From: Drancourtella massiliensis
GTDB lineage: Bacteria > Bacillota > Clostridia > Lachnospirales > Lachnospiraceae
DNA: 64,000 bases
Direction: 5' to 3'
Assembly (NCBI RefSeq): GCF_016900655.1
Contig: NZ_JACJKH010000005.1
Coordinates: forward strand, 83,673-147,672
The translations under genes were made by a program, and so were the position numbers. The notes beneath the pieces are model-generated. The model was given only the letters and a program-made list of their open reading frames with translations. It ran no database searches and was not told where the DNA came from. Within the stretch, counting starts at the first letter, position 1. Each line of letters opens with the position of its first letter. Shown in pieces: positions 23,810 through 33,423 of the stretch.

Positions 23810-24853
23810 CTATTGCTCCATTCCCGCAATTAATCTTGCATACATTTCTCTGAGTCCAAACTCGGGTTTCCATCCAAGCCCGCGGAGTTTTCCTGCGTCC
23901 AGATGCATTTTCACATCAGGGGCATAGCCGAATGTTCTTGCGTCTTCCGGTATATCAAAAACAACCTTTGATTTCCCTCCTCCGAATTCTTCTGCCACCA
24001 TTTTTGCCATATCTGCAATGGTAGTTGTCGTCTCCTCGTTGCAGATATTATACGCCTGACCGTTTTCCCCTTTACAGAGAAGAAGTGCGAGAGCCCTGAT
24101 CACGTCTGTCGTATAACAGTAGTTTCCGTTTGATTTACCTTCTGTATGAAGTACGATATCCTCGCCCTTTACCGCGCTTCTTGCGAACTGGGCGTAGACA
24201 CGGTTGTCACTTTTCAGCACACCCGCTCCGAATGTCTGGGCAAGTCTGGCAATCCGTACCGGAACTTTGTATTCATCCGCATAGGCAGCACAGAGACATT
24301 CTGAAATCCGTTTCCCTTCCGAATAGCTGCTCCGCACATTCAGAACATCAATATACCCCAGATCCTCTTCGGTCACTCTCTCAAGTGAAGGATCCGGCCT
24401 CCCGTACATTTCCATTGATGACAGATAGACCATTCCTTTGCACTGTTTCTCCTTTGCAAGTTCCAGAACATGTTTTGTTCCCCGGTAGGATGTCTCAATG
24501 GTCTCCACCGGCTGATCCACAAAAAGCTTGGAAGTTGTAACGCTTGCAGTATGGAGAATATAATCAATGTCATCCGGAACTTCAAGCGGTTTTCTTAGAT
24601 CTCCTTCTACCAATTCCAGATGAGGATTCGTCAGGGCCGCCTCAAATACTTCCTCCGCTTTTTTTCTATTCCGGATCATTCCAATGACAGAAATCTTTGT
24701 ATCATGCGTTTCGTTGTATCTCAAACATGCTTTTACCGTAAGCGAGCCGATCAGTCCTGTGGCTCCGGTAATCAGAATCCTGTTTCCGGCCAGTTGTTGA
24801 AAAAATGGATCTTCTGTGATCCGTTCCATATCTTCCCGAATGATCTGATTCAT
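23810..24853 (-). CDS. NAD-dependent epimerase/dehydratase
   Basis: Extended short-chain dehydrogenase of 347 residues. The NAD(P) loop ILITGATGLIGSLTVKA lies at about 25-41. The catalytic SSYSEGK (YxxxK) lies near residue 177. The N-terminal 22 residues before the Rossmann fold are an extra helix seen in several capsule enzymes. It is the last gene of the surface-polymer operon and lies 15 bases after a CDP-polyol cytidylyltransferase. The pair may make a CDP-activated polyol or sugar. The substrate cannot be read from sequence. No terminator is obvious in 23760-23810. Confidence 0.85.
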   Translation of the reverse strand: MNQIIREDMERITEDPFFQQLAGNRILITGATGLIGSLTVKACLRYNETHDTKISVIGMIRNRKKAEEVFEAALTNPHLELVEGDLRKPLEVPDDIDYILHTASVTTSKLFVDQPVETIETSYRGTKHVLELAKEKQCKGMVYLSSMEMYGRPDPSLERVTEEDLGYIDVLNVRSSYSEGKRISECLCAAYADEYKVPVRIARLAQTFGAGVLKSDNRVYAQFARSAVKGEDIVLHTEGKSNGNYCYTTDVIRALALLLCKGENGQAYNICNEETTTTIADMAKMVAEEFGGGKSKVVFDIPEDARTFGYAPDVKMHLDAGKLRGLGWKPEFGLREMYARLIAGMEQ

Positions 24854-24868
24854 GATATTCCCTCCGTT

Positions 24869-25591
24869 TTAAACTCCAAAAAGCTGTGAATTTTCATCCG
24901 CTTCAATTAATGCCTTAAACGTATAATAATCCATCGGCGTAGTGATTTTAATATTCTCCATCGGTCCTTCCACAAGATGAAGATCGCTTCCGTAAAAGGA
25001 CATCATAGATGCCGAATCAATAAATTCTCTTCCTTCTTCTTTCGCCTGTTGATGCCTTTTCAGAATTTCATCCAGATAAAAGCACTGCGGAGCTCTTGCC
25101 AGCATACAGTCTGAACGCTCAATGATCTGCTCAACTGTTTTTTTATCACTTGATCTGAAAATTGTCTCAATTGCCGGAGCTGTAGTAATCGCACTCCCGG
25201 TTTCCACAACTTTCTGTATACAGTTTGAAATCAGCTCCTTGTTGATCAAAGGTCTGACTCCATCGTGGATCAGGACAATTGCTCTGTCCCCGTCCGCAAT
25301 TTCTCCGGCAGCACAAAGTCCATGGTAAATGGACTGCTGCCCGGTTTCTCCACCCGGCACAATTTTTTTCACTTTGTCAAGATGATACTTCTCTGTCAGA
25401 TCTTTCAAAAAAGGAATCCAGTCTTCCACACAGGCAACCGCGATTCCGTCGATTTCACTGTGATTCTGAAAATGCTCCAGTGTATATACGATAATTTCTT
25501 TTCCATACAGCCTTAAAAACTGTTTCGGAAGGGCCTTGCTGTTCATTCTTCTGCCGATTCCTCCGGCAAACACTACTGCAATATGTTTCAT
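24869..25591 (-). CDS. IspD/TarI-family cytidylyltransferase, probably CDP-polyol forming
   Basis: Transfers CMP from CTP to a polyol or sugar phosphate. It has 240 residues. AGGIGRRMNSKALPKQFL is the CTP-binding loop, LIHDGVRPLI the second motif and ITTPMDYYTFKALI the C-terminal one. IspD of the MEP pathway and TarI of ribitol teichoic acid share this fold. The setting, inside a polymer operon with a TagF/TarL-like polymerase and a dehydrogenase, favours a TarI-like role making CDP-ribitol or similar. IspD activity is less likely here but not excluded. Confidence 0.85.
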   Translation of the reverse strand: MKHIAVVFAGGIGRRMNSKALPKQFLRLYGKEIIVYTLEHFQNHSEIDGIAVACVEDWIPFLKDLTEKYHLDKVKKIVPGGETGQQSIYHGLCAAGEIADGDRAIVLIHDGVRPLINKELISNCIQKVVETGSAITTAPAIETIFRSSDKKTVEQIIERSDCMLARAPQCFYLDEILKRHQQAKEEGREFIDSASMMSFYGSDLHLVEGPMENIKITTPMDYYTFKALIEADENSQLFGV

Positions 25592-25609
25592 CTTTCTACC
25601 GCACCTTTC

Positions 25610-26662
25610 CTATCTTTTTCCAAGCCGTTTTTTCAAAAATATAAATCTGACATATACTTTGGAAATACTCAGAAGCGCACTGTATCTGCCCTTTACGAAC
25701 AGACGGACGACTCCTTTTTTGGTCAGCGGCAGATTCTGATCGGCTCCCTTTTTCTGCACGTCATGGAACACCTTGCTCTTTTTGAGTTTCCGCATAAATG
25801 CTGCCACTTCTTCCTGAGACATATCATTGTCTTTTCTGCTGAGCAGCATCAGAAATTCAATCAGATATTCCGCTGATCTTCTGATCCAGTCCGAATGAAA
25901 ATCGTCACTTTCTTTCAGATGCTGGAACAGACCGTATTCCGCTTCTGCCGACAGCAGTCCGGAATAAAGCATGTTCCGGTTGAATTTCTTGAATGTGCTG
26001 TGTTCGAAACGCTGGAAATACCGGTAGCCTATATGCGGATTCAGCACCTGTCTCCGTGCGAGTCTGAAGATCTCATAATTGAGTACACGGTCTTCGAATC
26101 CGCATTTGATTTCTGTATTGAATTTCAGATGATGCTCCTGCCACCAGCTTCTTCTGTACATTCCATTCCAGATATAACTGAAATAGCGTTCTTTATCCGC
26201 AATGGCATAATACCTGGCAGCCTTACTCTGATCGAATACTCTTAACTTTTTGAATACATTCGCACGTTTTTCCACGTATCCGCTTTCAAAAGATTCTTCA
26301 ATGCTGCATCCGTATTTCACAACATCTGCGTCATATTTTTTTGCAAGCGCATAATTCTCCGACAGCACATGGTCTGCCAGTTCATCATCATTATCAATAA
26401 AAACCAGGTACTCTCCTCCTGCGTGCTCCACCGCGAAATTTCTCGTGGCACAGATTCCTTCATTTTCCTTATGAAATACCCGTACTCTCGGATCATCCTG
26501 ATACCGGTCACAGATGTTTCCACTGTTGTCTTTTGACCCGTCGTCCACAAGAAGCAGTTCCATCTCTTCTATATCCTGATTCAAAACACTTTTGATTGCG
26601 GTCTCCAGATATTCTTCGGAGTTATACACCGGCATGATCACACTGACTTGTATTCTGCTCAT
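25610..26662 (-). CDS. Glycosyltransferase family 2
   Basis: It has 350 residues. The N-terminal GT-A fold has SVIMPVYNSEEYLETAIKSV, LLVDDGSKDNS and FIDNDDELAD, the DXD-like metal site. The C-terminal half is variable, with basic and hydrophobic helices ending FIFLKKRLGKR that suggest membrane association. One of four GT2 enzymes in the operon that would add successive sugars to the lipid-linked repeat unit. Donor and acceptor are unknown. Confidence 0.9.
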   Translation of the reverse strand: MSRIQVSVIMPVYNSEEYLETAIKSVLNQDIEEMELLLVDDGSKDNSGNICDRYQDDPRVRVFHKENEGICATRNFAVEHAGGEYLVFIDNDDELADHVLSENYALAKKYDADVVKYGCSIEESFESGYVEKRANVFKKLRVFDQSKAARYYAIADKERYFSYIWNGMYRRSWWQEHHLKFNTEIKCGFEDRVLNYEIFRLARRQVLNPHIGYRYFQRFEHSTFKKFNRNMLYSGLLSAEAEYGLFQHLKESDDFHSDWIRRSAEYLIEFLMLLSRKDNDMSQEEVAAFMRKLKKSKVFHDVQKKGADQNLPLTKKGVVRLFVKGRYSALLSISKVYVRFIFLKKRLGKR

Positions 26663-26677
26663 TTTCTTTCCTCCAGA

Positions 26678-27745
26678 TTATTCGTATTTGCGGACTGTCG
26701 CTCTTAATTTTCTTTCCAGCAGGGTTTTATAAAATCTGGCAATCATTGTAACCGTTCTGTCATGTCCCTTTACAAATTCATGCAGAATGACCGCTTTCTT
26801 CCGGTCCTGTGCCCAGATTCTTTTAAAGAGTTCTCGGCTCATCCCATACTGGAATGCCGGCACATCATGAAGCTTTCTGATATAGCCTGTCCTTTGTTTC
26901 ATATTCCAGTTACAGTTTCTATGATACAGCTGCACAAGAACCGGAATCAAATGATGCTTGGCACTGCTCAAAAGTGCTTTGTCACTTTTCCGGTCAATTC
27001 CCATTTTTTCCAGTACTTTCTCTTCAATCACGGCCGAACGGACCAGCCCGTTCAGACTTTCAATATTAAATACACTGGATGTACTGGTAGCATATCTCTC
27101 ATAGTGTTTAAAATATACACCGGTGTTAGTCGCAAAACGGTTTACACAAGCCAGGAACTCAAGACAAAAAGCAGTATCTTCCTCTCCCTGTTTGAACTCG
27201 GTTCTGAAATGAATCTGATGCTTCTGGATCACTTCCCTCCGGAACAGCCCGTCCCATACAGGGGAAAATACATTCTTATCCCTGAGTTCGAAATATGCTT
27301 TTTTCAGTTCTTCACGGTCATAAAATTTCTTCTGCAGTTCTCTGACATCCTTTTTCAGAAGATTCCCGTTTTCATCGATCGTCTCCGCAATACGGCCTGA
27401 TTTTACAAGATCCGCATCGTATTCTTTTGCCACTTCATAATTGTCGCTCAGCCACCCCGGAAGACAGTCATCATCCTGATCGGCAAATGCAATATACTCT
27501 CCTCTGGCTGCATTCAGACCGGTATTCCTTGCCCCGCATATGCCCTGATTTTTCTGATGGATCACTCTGACTCTCGGATCCATCTGCGCAAATTCATCAC
27601 ACATTTTCGCAGAGCCATCTTTTGATCCGTCATTAACCAGAATCAGTTCCAAATCATCCAGGGACTGATCCAATATTGTTTTTACCGTTGTTTCTAAAAA
27701 TTTTTCGCCGTTGTACACCGGCATGATTACACTTACTTTCATCAT
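26678..27745 (-). CDS. Glycosyltransferase family 2
   Basis: It has 355 residues from the ATG at 27745, which has AGAGGAAG upstream; a TTG just before it is less likely. SVIMPVYNGEKFLETTVKTI, ILVNDGSKDGS and FADQDDDCLP are the GT-A motifs. About 30-40 percent similar by eye to its downstream neighbour at 25610, which suggests an old duplication. Part of the surface-polymer operon; substrate unknown. Confidence 0.9.
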   Translation of the reverse strand: MMKVSVIMPVYNGEKFLETTVKTILDQSLDDLELILVNDGSKDGSAKMCDEFAQMDPRVRVIHQKNQGICGARNTGLNAARGEYIAFADQDDDCLPGWLSDNYEVAKEYDADLVKSGRIAETIDENGNLLKKDVRELQKKFYDREELKKAYFELRDKNVFSPVWDGLFRREVIQKHQIHFRTEFKQGEEDTAFCLEFLACVNRFATNTGVYFKHYERYATSTSSVFNIESLNGLVRSAVIEEKVLEKMGIDRKSDKALLSSAKHHLIPVLVQLYHRNCNWNMKQRTGYIRKLHDVPAFQYGMSRELFKRIWAQDRKKAVILHEFVKGHDRTVTMIARFYKTLLERKLRATVRKYE

Positions 27746-27761
27746 CAATCTTCCTCTGGAT

Positions 27762-29177
27762 TTACCTGTTTTGAATTCTGTTTTTAACTTCCTGAATCAT
27801 CACTTTTATAAAATCCCGTTTCCAGATTACGTATATGATATACATACACAGATACAGAACGGTTGAAAGCCAGGATTCTATATTCCAGCTCAGAAGAATA
27901 AATCCTCCTGCCAGAACACATTCGGCAGTCATGTCTTTCCACAAAGAGAAACGAAGAGTTTTTGCCAGCAGGCTTTCTCCGATACAGCAGCGGATTCCCA
28001 TCAGTACCGGAAGCATTGCAATCGCCAGCGTCAGATTATCCAGCACATAAACCGAAATTCCGGTTGCCACCAGTGTAATCGCCACGGAAATCCAGTTGAT
28101 AATCATAAACTCTTTTTCTTTTCTCAATGCTTTTAAATATGTGCTGATCAGCAGCGTTAATTTGCTTTCAAATACACACATCGGGAACAGCAGTGCCATA
28201 TACCGGAGACTTTCCGCATATTTCGGAAGCCACCAGGACAGTATGACACGCGCCGGATAATAGATAATCAGAAGTCCCAGAACGAAAATCATCAGAATAT
28301 TTCTCATCTTCACATAAATTTCAACATAATGATTTTCATCCATGTTTTTCAGCATCGGATAGATTACAATGCTGACAGCACTGATAAAGGCAAGCAGCAG
28401 ATTAGATGCTGTAATTGTCAGTGATACCCTTCCGAAAACTTCAACGGACCAGTGGTTCTCTATCGCAAATCTGACAATACCGACAAGGAGCTGGCCTGCA
28501 ATATTGGCAATCATCAGTTTAATACCGATGGACACATTATCCCATGCCTCACGGATCCCGCCTGCCCAGTCAAGCATTTTCCCCTTCACGATATCTTTAC
28601 ATTCTCTTGAAAGCAGAACAAGAGTCAGACCTCTTGCAAACAGATCTGCCCCTATCAGTATCTGAAAGCTTCTGACACCCGCAATAAGAAATCCGATCAC
28701 CAGAAGCGCGTATACAATTTTTTCCAAAAGGTAGTTTCTGGCATAGTCTACAATTCTGTTTGTCGTCTGCAGAAGATACTGAAGAAATGTCCTCGGAATC
28801 TGAAGCACACAGCATAATGCCACTGCCAGAAGGACCATTTCCCGGTTTGAATCCTCGCTGAACAGAATTGTACAACCTGCGAAAACCGCTGCAAGCACAA
28901 TTTCAAAAATTGTCAAAAGCCAGAACTGTGAGTGAAAATAGCCTTTATCCAGCTCTTCATACTTTTTCCCGCCAAACTTCAAATATACTCCGTCTGCCCA
29001 TCCGAAGTGGAAGAAACCGACATAAGATGCATAAAACAGATACAGCTGCCAGTATGAATATTCTTTCACTCCAAGTATTTTCGGAACAAACAGCACCAGA
29101 ATCAAAGAAACCAGAGTGTTTGTCCCGTTTGCCACTACGGAATATGATAGGTTTTTAATTAGTTTTCCTGTTTTCAT
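27762..29177 (-). CDS. wzx: Polysaccharide repeat-unit flippase (Wzx/MATE-like)
   Basis: Membrane transporter that turns lipid-linked repeat units to the outer face. It has 471 residues and about 12-14 hydrophobic segments across the whole length. The start KLIKNLSYSVVANGTNTLVSL and an early SYWQLYLFY element are typical of the RfbX/PST family. Its first 23 bases overlap the end of wzy, so the two are translationally coupled. Polytopic pattern and neighbours carry the call. Confidence 0.88.
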   Translation of the reverse strand: MKTGKLIKNLSYSVVANGTNTLVSLILVLFVPKILGVKEYSYWQLYLFYASYVGFFHFGWADGVYLKFGGKKYEELDKGYFHSQFWLLTIFEIVLAAVFAGCTILFSEDSNREMVLLAVALCCVLQIPRTFLQYLLQTTNRIVDYARNYLLEKIVYALLVIGFLIAGVRSFQILIGADLFARGLTLVLLSRECKDIVKGKMLDWAGGIREAWDNVSIGIKLMIANIAGQLLVGIVRFAIENHWSVEVFGRVSLTITASNLLLAFISAVSIVIYPMLKNMDENHYVEIYVKMRNILMIFVLGLLIIYYPARVILSWWLPKYAESLRYMALLFPMCVFESKLTLLISTYLKALRKEKEFMIINWISVAITLVATGISVYVLDNLTLAIAMLPVLMGIRCCIGESLLAKTLRFSLWKDMTAECVLAGGFILLSWNIESWLSTVLYLCMYIIYVIWKRDFIKVMIQEVKNRIQNR

Positions 29178-30501
29178 ATCCTACGCCCTTTTTTCGTTGT
29201 CTATATTCTTTCAGAAGCTGCGGAATTTTTAATACCACTAAATAGCTGACAATCATATAAATAAACAGATTTACAGTTCCAACCGCAACATATGCAGAAA
29301 AGAACTTTTCTTCTATGGCCTGAATAACCAGCGGATACGCAAAGATCGCATATACAATCATCGGGCCTTCCGACGACTGTTTCTTCACGAAGTTATAAAA
29401 GAATCCATAGAATACTCCCAGATAGAACTGTACAATATAAAGTCCCACATAGCCAAAATCATTAATATATCTTCTCAGCGAAGTAAATACATTCCCTTCC
29501 ACACCGTTAAAACTGATAAATTCCAGTGCCATGTTCATGCTGACATCACTCATTCCCAGTTTATTCAGCACGGCATAAACTCCGTACAAAGTTTCACTTC
29601 CAACGATCTGTGAAACCGGAATATGATTTGCGATGTAATGATCCAGAGACGGAATCGAAAGTCCCGTATAAAACGCGATCGTATCCACAATAGAAGCCAG
29701 ATTAAACCGGTTTGCAGCCATCCCGAGGAAAATAAACAGTACAAGGAAAAGCGCAAGCGCTCCCCCGCCAACAAGAGCAATCTTCCAGATATTAATACTT
29801 TTCCAACGGTTCTTTTTACTGCACATCAAAAGATACAGCATGAGATAGTACGCAATCCACTCGATGGCAAATCCACGGGTCACTGTTCCAACCGCATAGA
29901 TGCCAAATCCCAGCACAACGGGAACGGCATAGAGACAGTCAGTCTTTTTGAATCTGCGGTACACAAAATTGTGGAGAGCCGCCCATCCGAAAATATAAGA
30001 TAGCGCCTTTGAAAAAACAAGAATATGATTCAGCCCTCTGCTTCTGCTGTAGCCTTCCTGCAAGGTCATTCTTCTTGCATAGGTCATCATTGCTCCGTAT
30101 CCTTCCGCATTTCCGCCCTGTACTGACAATGCATAAATTGTACGGAAGGCGTATAGAAGAAATACACACATAAGAAGAATAATGACAATCGTGAGTCCCG
30201 TCGGTATCTCAACTCTGTCCAGACGGATTTCCGGCTCTTTCTTAAACAGGCACCCGCAGACTTTTTTTGAAAAGACCTCTCCAGCCCCGAATATAAGAAG
30301 CGCGGAAATAATAATAAATACCGTCACATATGACAGGGAAAACTGCCATTTTGACATATAAACTACTGCTACTCCGGTACTGATCAAAAACATGATCGTG
30401 GAAACAGCAAACGGAGACAAAATATCCTTTCTGGATATGATCAGGGCTATGATCAGCAGGAGACATAACGCTGCCAACAATACATAACTGCTCATAAGCA
30501 T
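29155..30501 (-). CDS. wzy: Polysaccharide polymerase (Wzy/O-antigen ligase-like)
   Basis: Polytopic protein of 448 residues with about 12 membrane segments and a large outer loop (RRMTLQEGYSRSRGLN region, about 140-160). It is close in style to the oligosaccharide repeat-unit polymerases of Firmicutes. It would join repeat units outside the membrane. The family has little sequence conservation, so the call relies on topology and on lying between wzx and wzz. AAAGGAG precedes the start. Confidence 0.82.
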   Translation of the reverse strand: MLMSSYVLLAALCLLLIIALIISRKDILSPFAVSTIMFLISTGVAVVYMSKWQFSLSYVTVFIIISALLIFGAGEVFSKKVCGCLFKKEPEIRLDRVEIPTGLTIVIILLMCVFLLYAFRTIYALSVQGGNAEGYGAMMTYARRMTLQEGYSRSRGLNHILVFSKALSYIFGWAALHNFVYRRFKKTDCLYAVPVVLGFGIYAVGTVTRGFAIEWIAYYLMLYLLMCSKKNRWKSINIWKIALVGGGALALFLVLFIFLGMAANRFNLASIVDTIAFYTGLSIPSLDHYIANHIPVSQIVGSETLYGVYAVLNKLGMSDVSMNMALEFISFNGVEGNVFTSLRRYINDFGYVGLYIVQFYLGVFYGFFYNFVKKQSSEGPMIVYAIFAYPLVIQAIEEKFFSAYVAVGTVNLFIYMIVSYLVVLKIPQLLKEYRQRKKGVGYENRKTN

Positions 30502-30515
30502 CCCTTCTCCTTTGC

Positions 30516-31193
30516 CTATCTTGCCTTCTTATCGCTTCTGATAACCTTGATTCCGAAATACGTTGCTGATACAAGGATACCAAGAACCGCACCTACGCCC
30601 AGTTCCAAAATCGTATTGACCTTTTCTTCTCCCTGCGTAAAGATCGGCTCCTCGTTCATAATTTCCTTAGCAACATCATACTTAATATTTTCATCTGAAA
30701 GCGCCGCAATGGATCCTGCATATTCCACATAAGAGTTAATTACTTCCCTTGCAGCCTCCTTCTGGCTTTCCACACTGTCCTCTGTAACCTCTGTGTTATA
30801 AGTAATATTATACATAGTAGATGTGGCCAGTCTCTGAAGCCGGATATTTTCATTGATCCATTCCTTTTTGGATTTGGCATTTTTATCATCCCACTCAGGA
30901 TCCAGAGTGCGGATTGCATCTCCCTGATCCAGAAGCTCCACACAGTCACTGAGCAGATCTTCATTCTGCCATACACTCACATAATCATAAACAGATGCTG
31001 TTCCGTCTCCAAGATATGTATATGTAGTAATATCAAATTTCAGGACAGCGCCCACTGTCAGATTTTCTCTTTGTTCTTTTGCATCATTATTCTGGGCAAA
31101 TCTCATTACTCCAAAGGCAACTGCTGTTACCAAAACAAAAACTATGACCATTTTCAGCCAGCATTTTTTTAATATTTTTCCTGCTGTTTTCAT
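30516..31193 (-). CDS. Chain-length determinant protein (Wzz/CapA-like)
   Basis: It has 225 residues. Membrane segments lie at about 13-30 and 198-216, with a mainly helical outer domain between, containing charged, heptad-like stretches. This two-pass layout is that of Wzz/CpsC modality proteins, which set polymer length. No partner tyrosine kinase gene is seen in the operon. It lies between wzy and the TagF-like gene. The start at 31193 has AAGGAG. Confidence 0.78.
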   Translation of the reverse strand: MKTAGKILKKCWLKMVIVFVLVTAVAFGVMRFAQNNDAKEQRENLTVGAVLKFDITTYTYLGDGTASVYDYVSVWQNEDLLSDCVELLDQGDAIRTLDPEWDDKNAKSKKEWINENIRLQRLATSTMYNITYNTEVTEDSVESQKEAAREVINSYVEYAGSIAALSDENIKYDVAKEIMNEEPIFTQGEEKVNTILELGVGAVLGILVSATYFGIKVIRSDKKAR

Positions 31194-31202
31194 ACTTTCT
31201 CC

Positions 31203-32345
31203 TTACTGTCTTTTGATAAATTGTATTATTTTCCTGCATACTATCTCAGATGCGTGTCCGCTTTCTGTGTCTCCAAGAAGTTCATGATGCTTCCGGATCT
31301 TTTCCCGGCTTTCCTCGTCGTCGTATTCCCGGATCAGCCTCTGGAGCTCCGGATTGGTCTTTGCGATCGGGAATGCCCATGTTGCCGGATCAGAATAGAA
31401 ATTCCGTTCCTGCTCATATTTGTCAAAATCCGGAGCAAATAAAAATCCCGGTTTCTTTGTCAGTGAGTAATCCCATATCGTGGAAGAATAATCTGTAATA
31501 AATACATCCACTGTATACAGAAGCTCCTGCATATCCGGATAATCACCGGCATCAATGCAGCCGTCCGTTTTTACATGTTCCACAAAATGATGTTTTCTCA
31601 TGAGAAAGACCCACTCACCGCCGAATCTGTCCTGCAGCGCTTTGAGGCAGCCTTCCACATCGATCTCAAGATCAAAATTGGCATTTCCTTCCACACCACG
31701 GTATGTCGGTGCAAACAATACGATTTTCTTTTCCGGATCCAGGCCGAAATACCGGTATACTTTTCCTTTGATATCTTTGTCAGTTCCATTGATAAGGAAA
31801 TCATTTCTTGGCATTCCACATTCAAGAAACCGATCCGTCGGAACTGCCTTTGCAATATGCATGACCTCCGTAAATTTTTTGCATCCGGATAAGAAGACGT
31901 CCGTCTGACCGCCGCAGATCCGGTTGATCTTCACTTCCGGGTCATTCGGATCCGGAATGGTATCTCCTCCAACTCTTTTATATGCTCCTCCTCCATGCCA
32001 GGTATTAATAAAGCACTGGCTTTTCCGTTTCGGGATAAAACTTCCGATCCCGTCATTACTGATAATAATCCCTGATGTCAGCATATAGTAAATGGAGGCG
32101 GCTGTATGCGGTTTTACATACTTTACCCGGTCCATCGGTTCCGCCTCTTTGTCATATTCCCAGATGTACTCAAATATACCCGGATACTTTTCCCGTATAT
32201 ATTCAAATATATACCACGGGTTACAGGAAAGCGAAGTTCCTCTGTTTGCTGAAAGGTATATTCTTCTCTTTTTCACCGGTATCAAATATATCCCTTTGCA
32301 GACAAATCTCAGAATGTACACAATCCACAGTTTGATGTGTTTCAT
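31203..32345 (-). CDS. CDP-glycerol/ribitol glycerophosphotransferase-like protein (TagF/TarL family)
   Basis: Transfers polyol phosphate from a CDP-polyol to a growing wall polymer. It has 380 residues from the ATG at 32345 (AAGGGTG upstream); the longer frame to 32423 would overlap the previous gene. Motifs are GIGSFIPKRKSQCFINTWHG, KKIVLFAPTYRG near the middle and VDVFITDYSSTIWDYSLTKKP, the family hallmark DYSS. The N-terminus is amphipathic and hydrophobic, for the inner membrane face. With the TarI-like enzyme it indicates that the polymer carries polyol phosphate. Confidence 0.9.
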   Translation of the reverse strand: MKHIKLWIVYILRFVCKGIYLIPVKKRRIYLSANRGTSLSCNPWYIFEYIREKYPGIFEYIWEYDKEAEPMDRVKYVKPHTAASIYYMLTSGIIISNDGIGSFIPKRKSQCFINTWHGGGAYKRVGGDTIPDPNDPEVKINRICGGQTDVFLSGCKKFTEVMHIAKAVPTDRFLECGMPRNDFLINGTDKDIKGKVYRYFGLDPEKKIVLFAPTYRGVEGNANFDLEIDVEGCLKALQDRFGGEWVFLMRKHHFVEHVKTDGCIDAGDYPDMQELLYTVDVFITDYSSTIWDYSLTKKPGFLFAPDFDKYEQERNFYSDPATWAFPIAKTNPELQRLIREYDDEESREKIRKHHELLGDTESGHASEIVCRKIIQFIKRQ

Positions 32346-32355
32346 AGATTCACCC

Positions 32356-33423
32356 TTACTTTCTTTTGATTTTTTCAAACAGAAGAGGCCCGTATTTTCT
32401 GGCCTCATATACACCTTTTCCAAGAAGCAGACAGGATTGAATTCTTTTTTTATTCAGGCTGTTCTGCAGAAGCTTCAGTGCCGGATTTTCCACCCTGCAC
32501 ATTGCTGCCGTTCTCAGATACAGTTCATCCCTGGCCACGCAATGTACCCATGTCTTTTGCTGGCTTCCTTTCATCTTTGACTGCGGATCTGCGTTCCGCA
32601 TCAGTCCGGAAAGAATATATCTCAGATAAATTACTCCGAGTATATCTACTGCTTCTTCAAGAATGTCTCTCCTCTGACAGAAGCGGTACATTTCATAAAC
32701 TCTCCGTCTGCTGAGTTCAAAATACTCCTTTACAAACTTTGTAGTAATGCTCCCGTTAAACCGTTTATTATAAATGTATCCTGCTGTATCGACTGCCGCC
32801 AGCGATTCTGAATGTTCCAGCATTCTTATTGTAAAAAAGAAATCTTCATAGAGCACTGCTTTCTCAAAACGGATTTCATATTTTTCCGCAGTCTCTCTTC
32901 TGTACAATTTATTCCACTGGTATCCCAGCAGTGTATTCTTTTCCAGTGTCAATGCCTCAGACGCAATCTCCCTTTTTTCTTTCCAAATCCCTTTTTCCGG
33001 CAGAATCGGGTTCTCGGAAACAACATCGCCGTCTGAGTTGTAAAACCGCTCTGTTGCTCCCCAGACGATCATATCAACCCGGCCGTCTTCCGAAGCGTCC
33101 ACCGCTTTTTTATACAGCCCTGTCTCGATGGTATCGTCCGCATCCATAAATGCAAGGTATCTGCCTGACGCCGCCTGAATTCCACGGTTTCTTGCCATTC
33201 CGGCTCCGATATTTTCTTTCAGCTGTATCAGACGTACCCGCTCGTCCTGTTCCACATATCTTTTGCAGACTTCACGGCTGTTGTCACTGGAACAGTCATC
33301 GACAACAATCAGCTCCAGATCACGAAAACTCTGATTTAAAACGCTTTCGATACTGTCAGCAAGATAGTCCTGTGCATTATACACCGGCATCACCACACTG
33401 ATCCACGGTTGTCTCTTTTCCAT
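32356..33423 (-). CDS. Glycosyltransferase family 2
   Basis: It has 355 residues. SVVMPVYNAQDYLADSIESV, LIVVDDCSSDNSREV and AFMDADDTIETGLY are the GT-A motifs with a DAD metal site. The C-terminus is basic with a short hydrophobic stretch. Its stop overlaps the ATG of the next gene downstream in the listing but upstream in transcription (TAATG at 33421-33425). Member of the surface-polymer operon. Confidence 0.9.
   Translation of the reverse strand: MEKRQPWISVVMPVYNAQDYLADSIESVLNQSFRDLELIVVDDCSSDNSREVCKRYVEQDERVRLIQLKENIGAGMARNRGIQAASGRYLAFMDADDTIETGLYKKAVDASEDGRVDMIVWGATERFYNSDGDVVSENPILPEKGIWKEKREIASEALTLEKNTLLGYQWNKLYRRETAEKYEIRFEKAVLYEDFFFTIRMLEHSESLAAVDTAGYIYNKRFNGSITTKFVKEYFELSRRRVYEMYRFCQRRDILEEAVDILGVIYLRYILSGLMRNADPQSKMKGSQQKTWVHCVARDELYLRTAAMCRVENPALKLLQNSLNKKRIQSCLLLGKGVYEARKYGPLLFEKIKRK

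Noticed and set aside
24869..25591. IspD of the MEP isoprenoid pathway as the firm name
   Set aside because: The fold is shared with TarI and the polymer-operon setting favours a CDP-polyol role; the name is left open.
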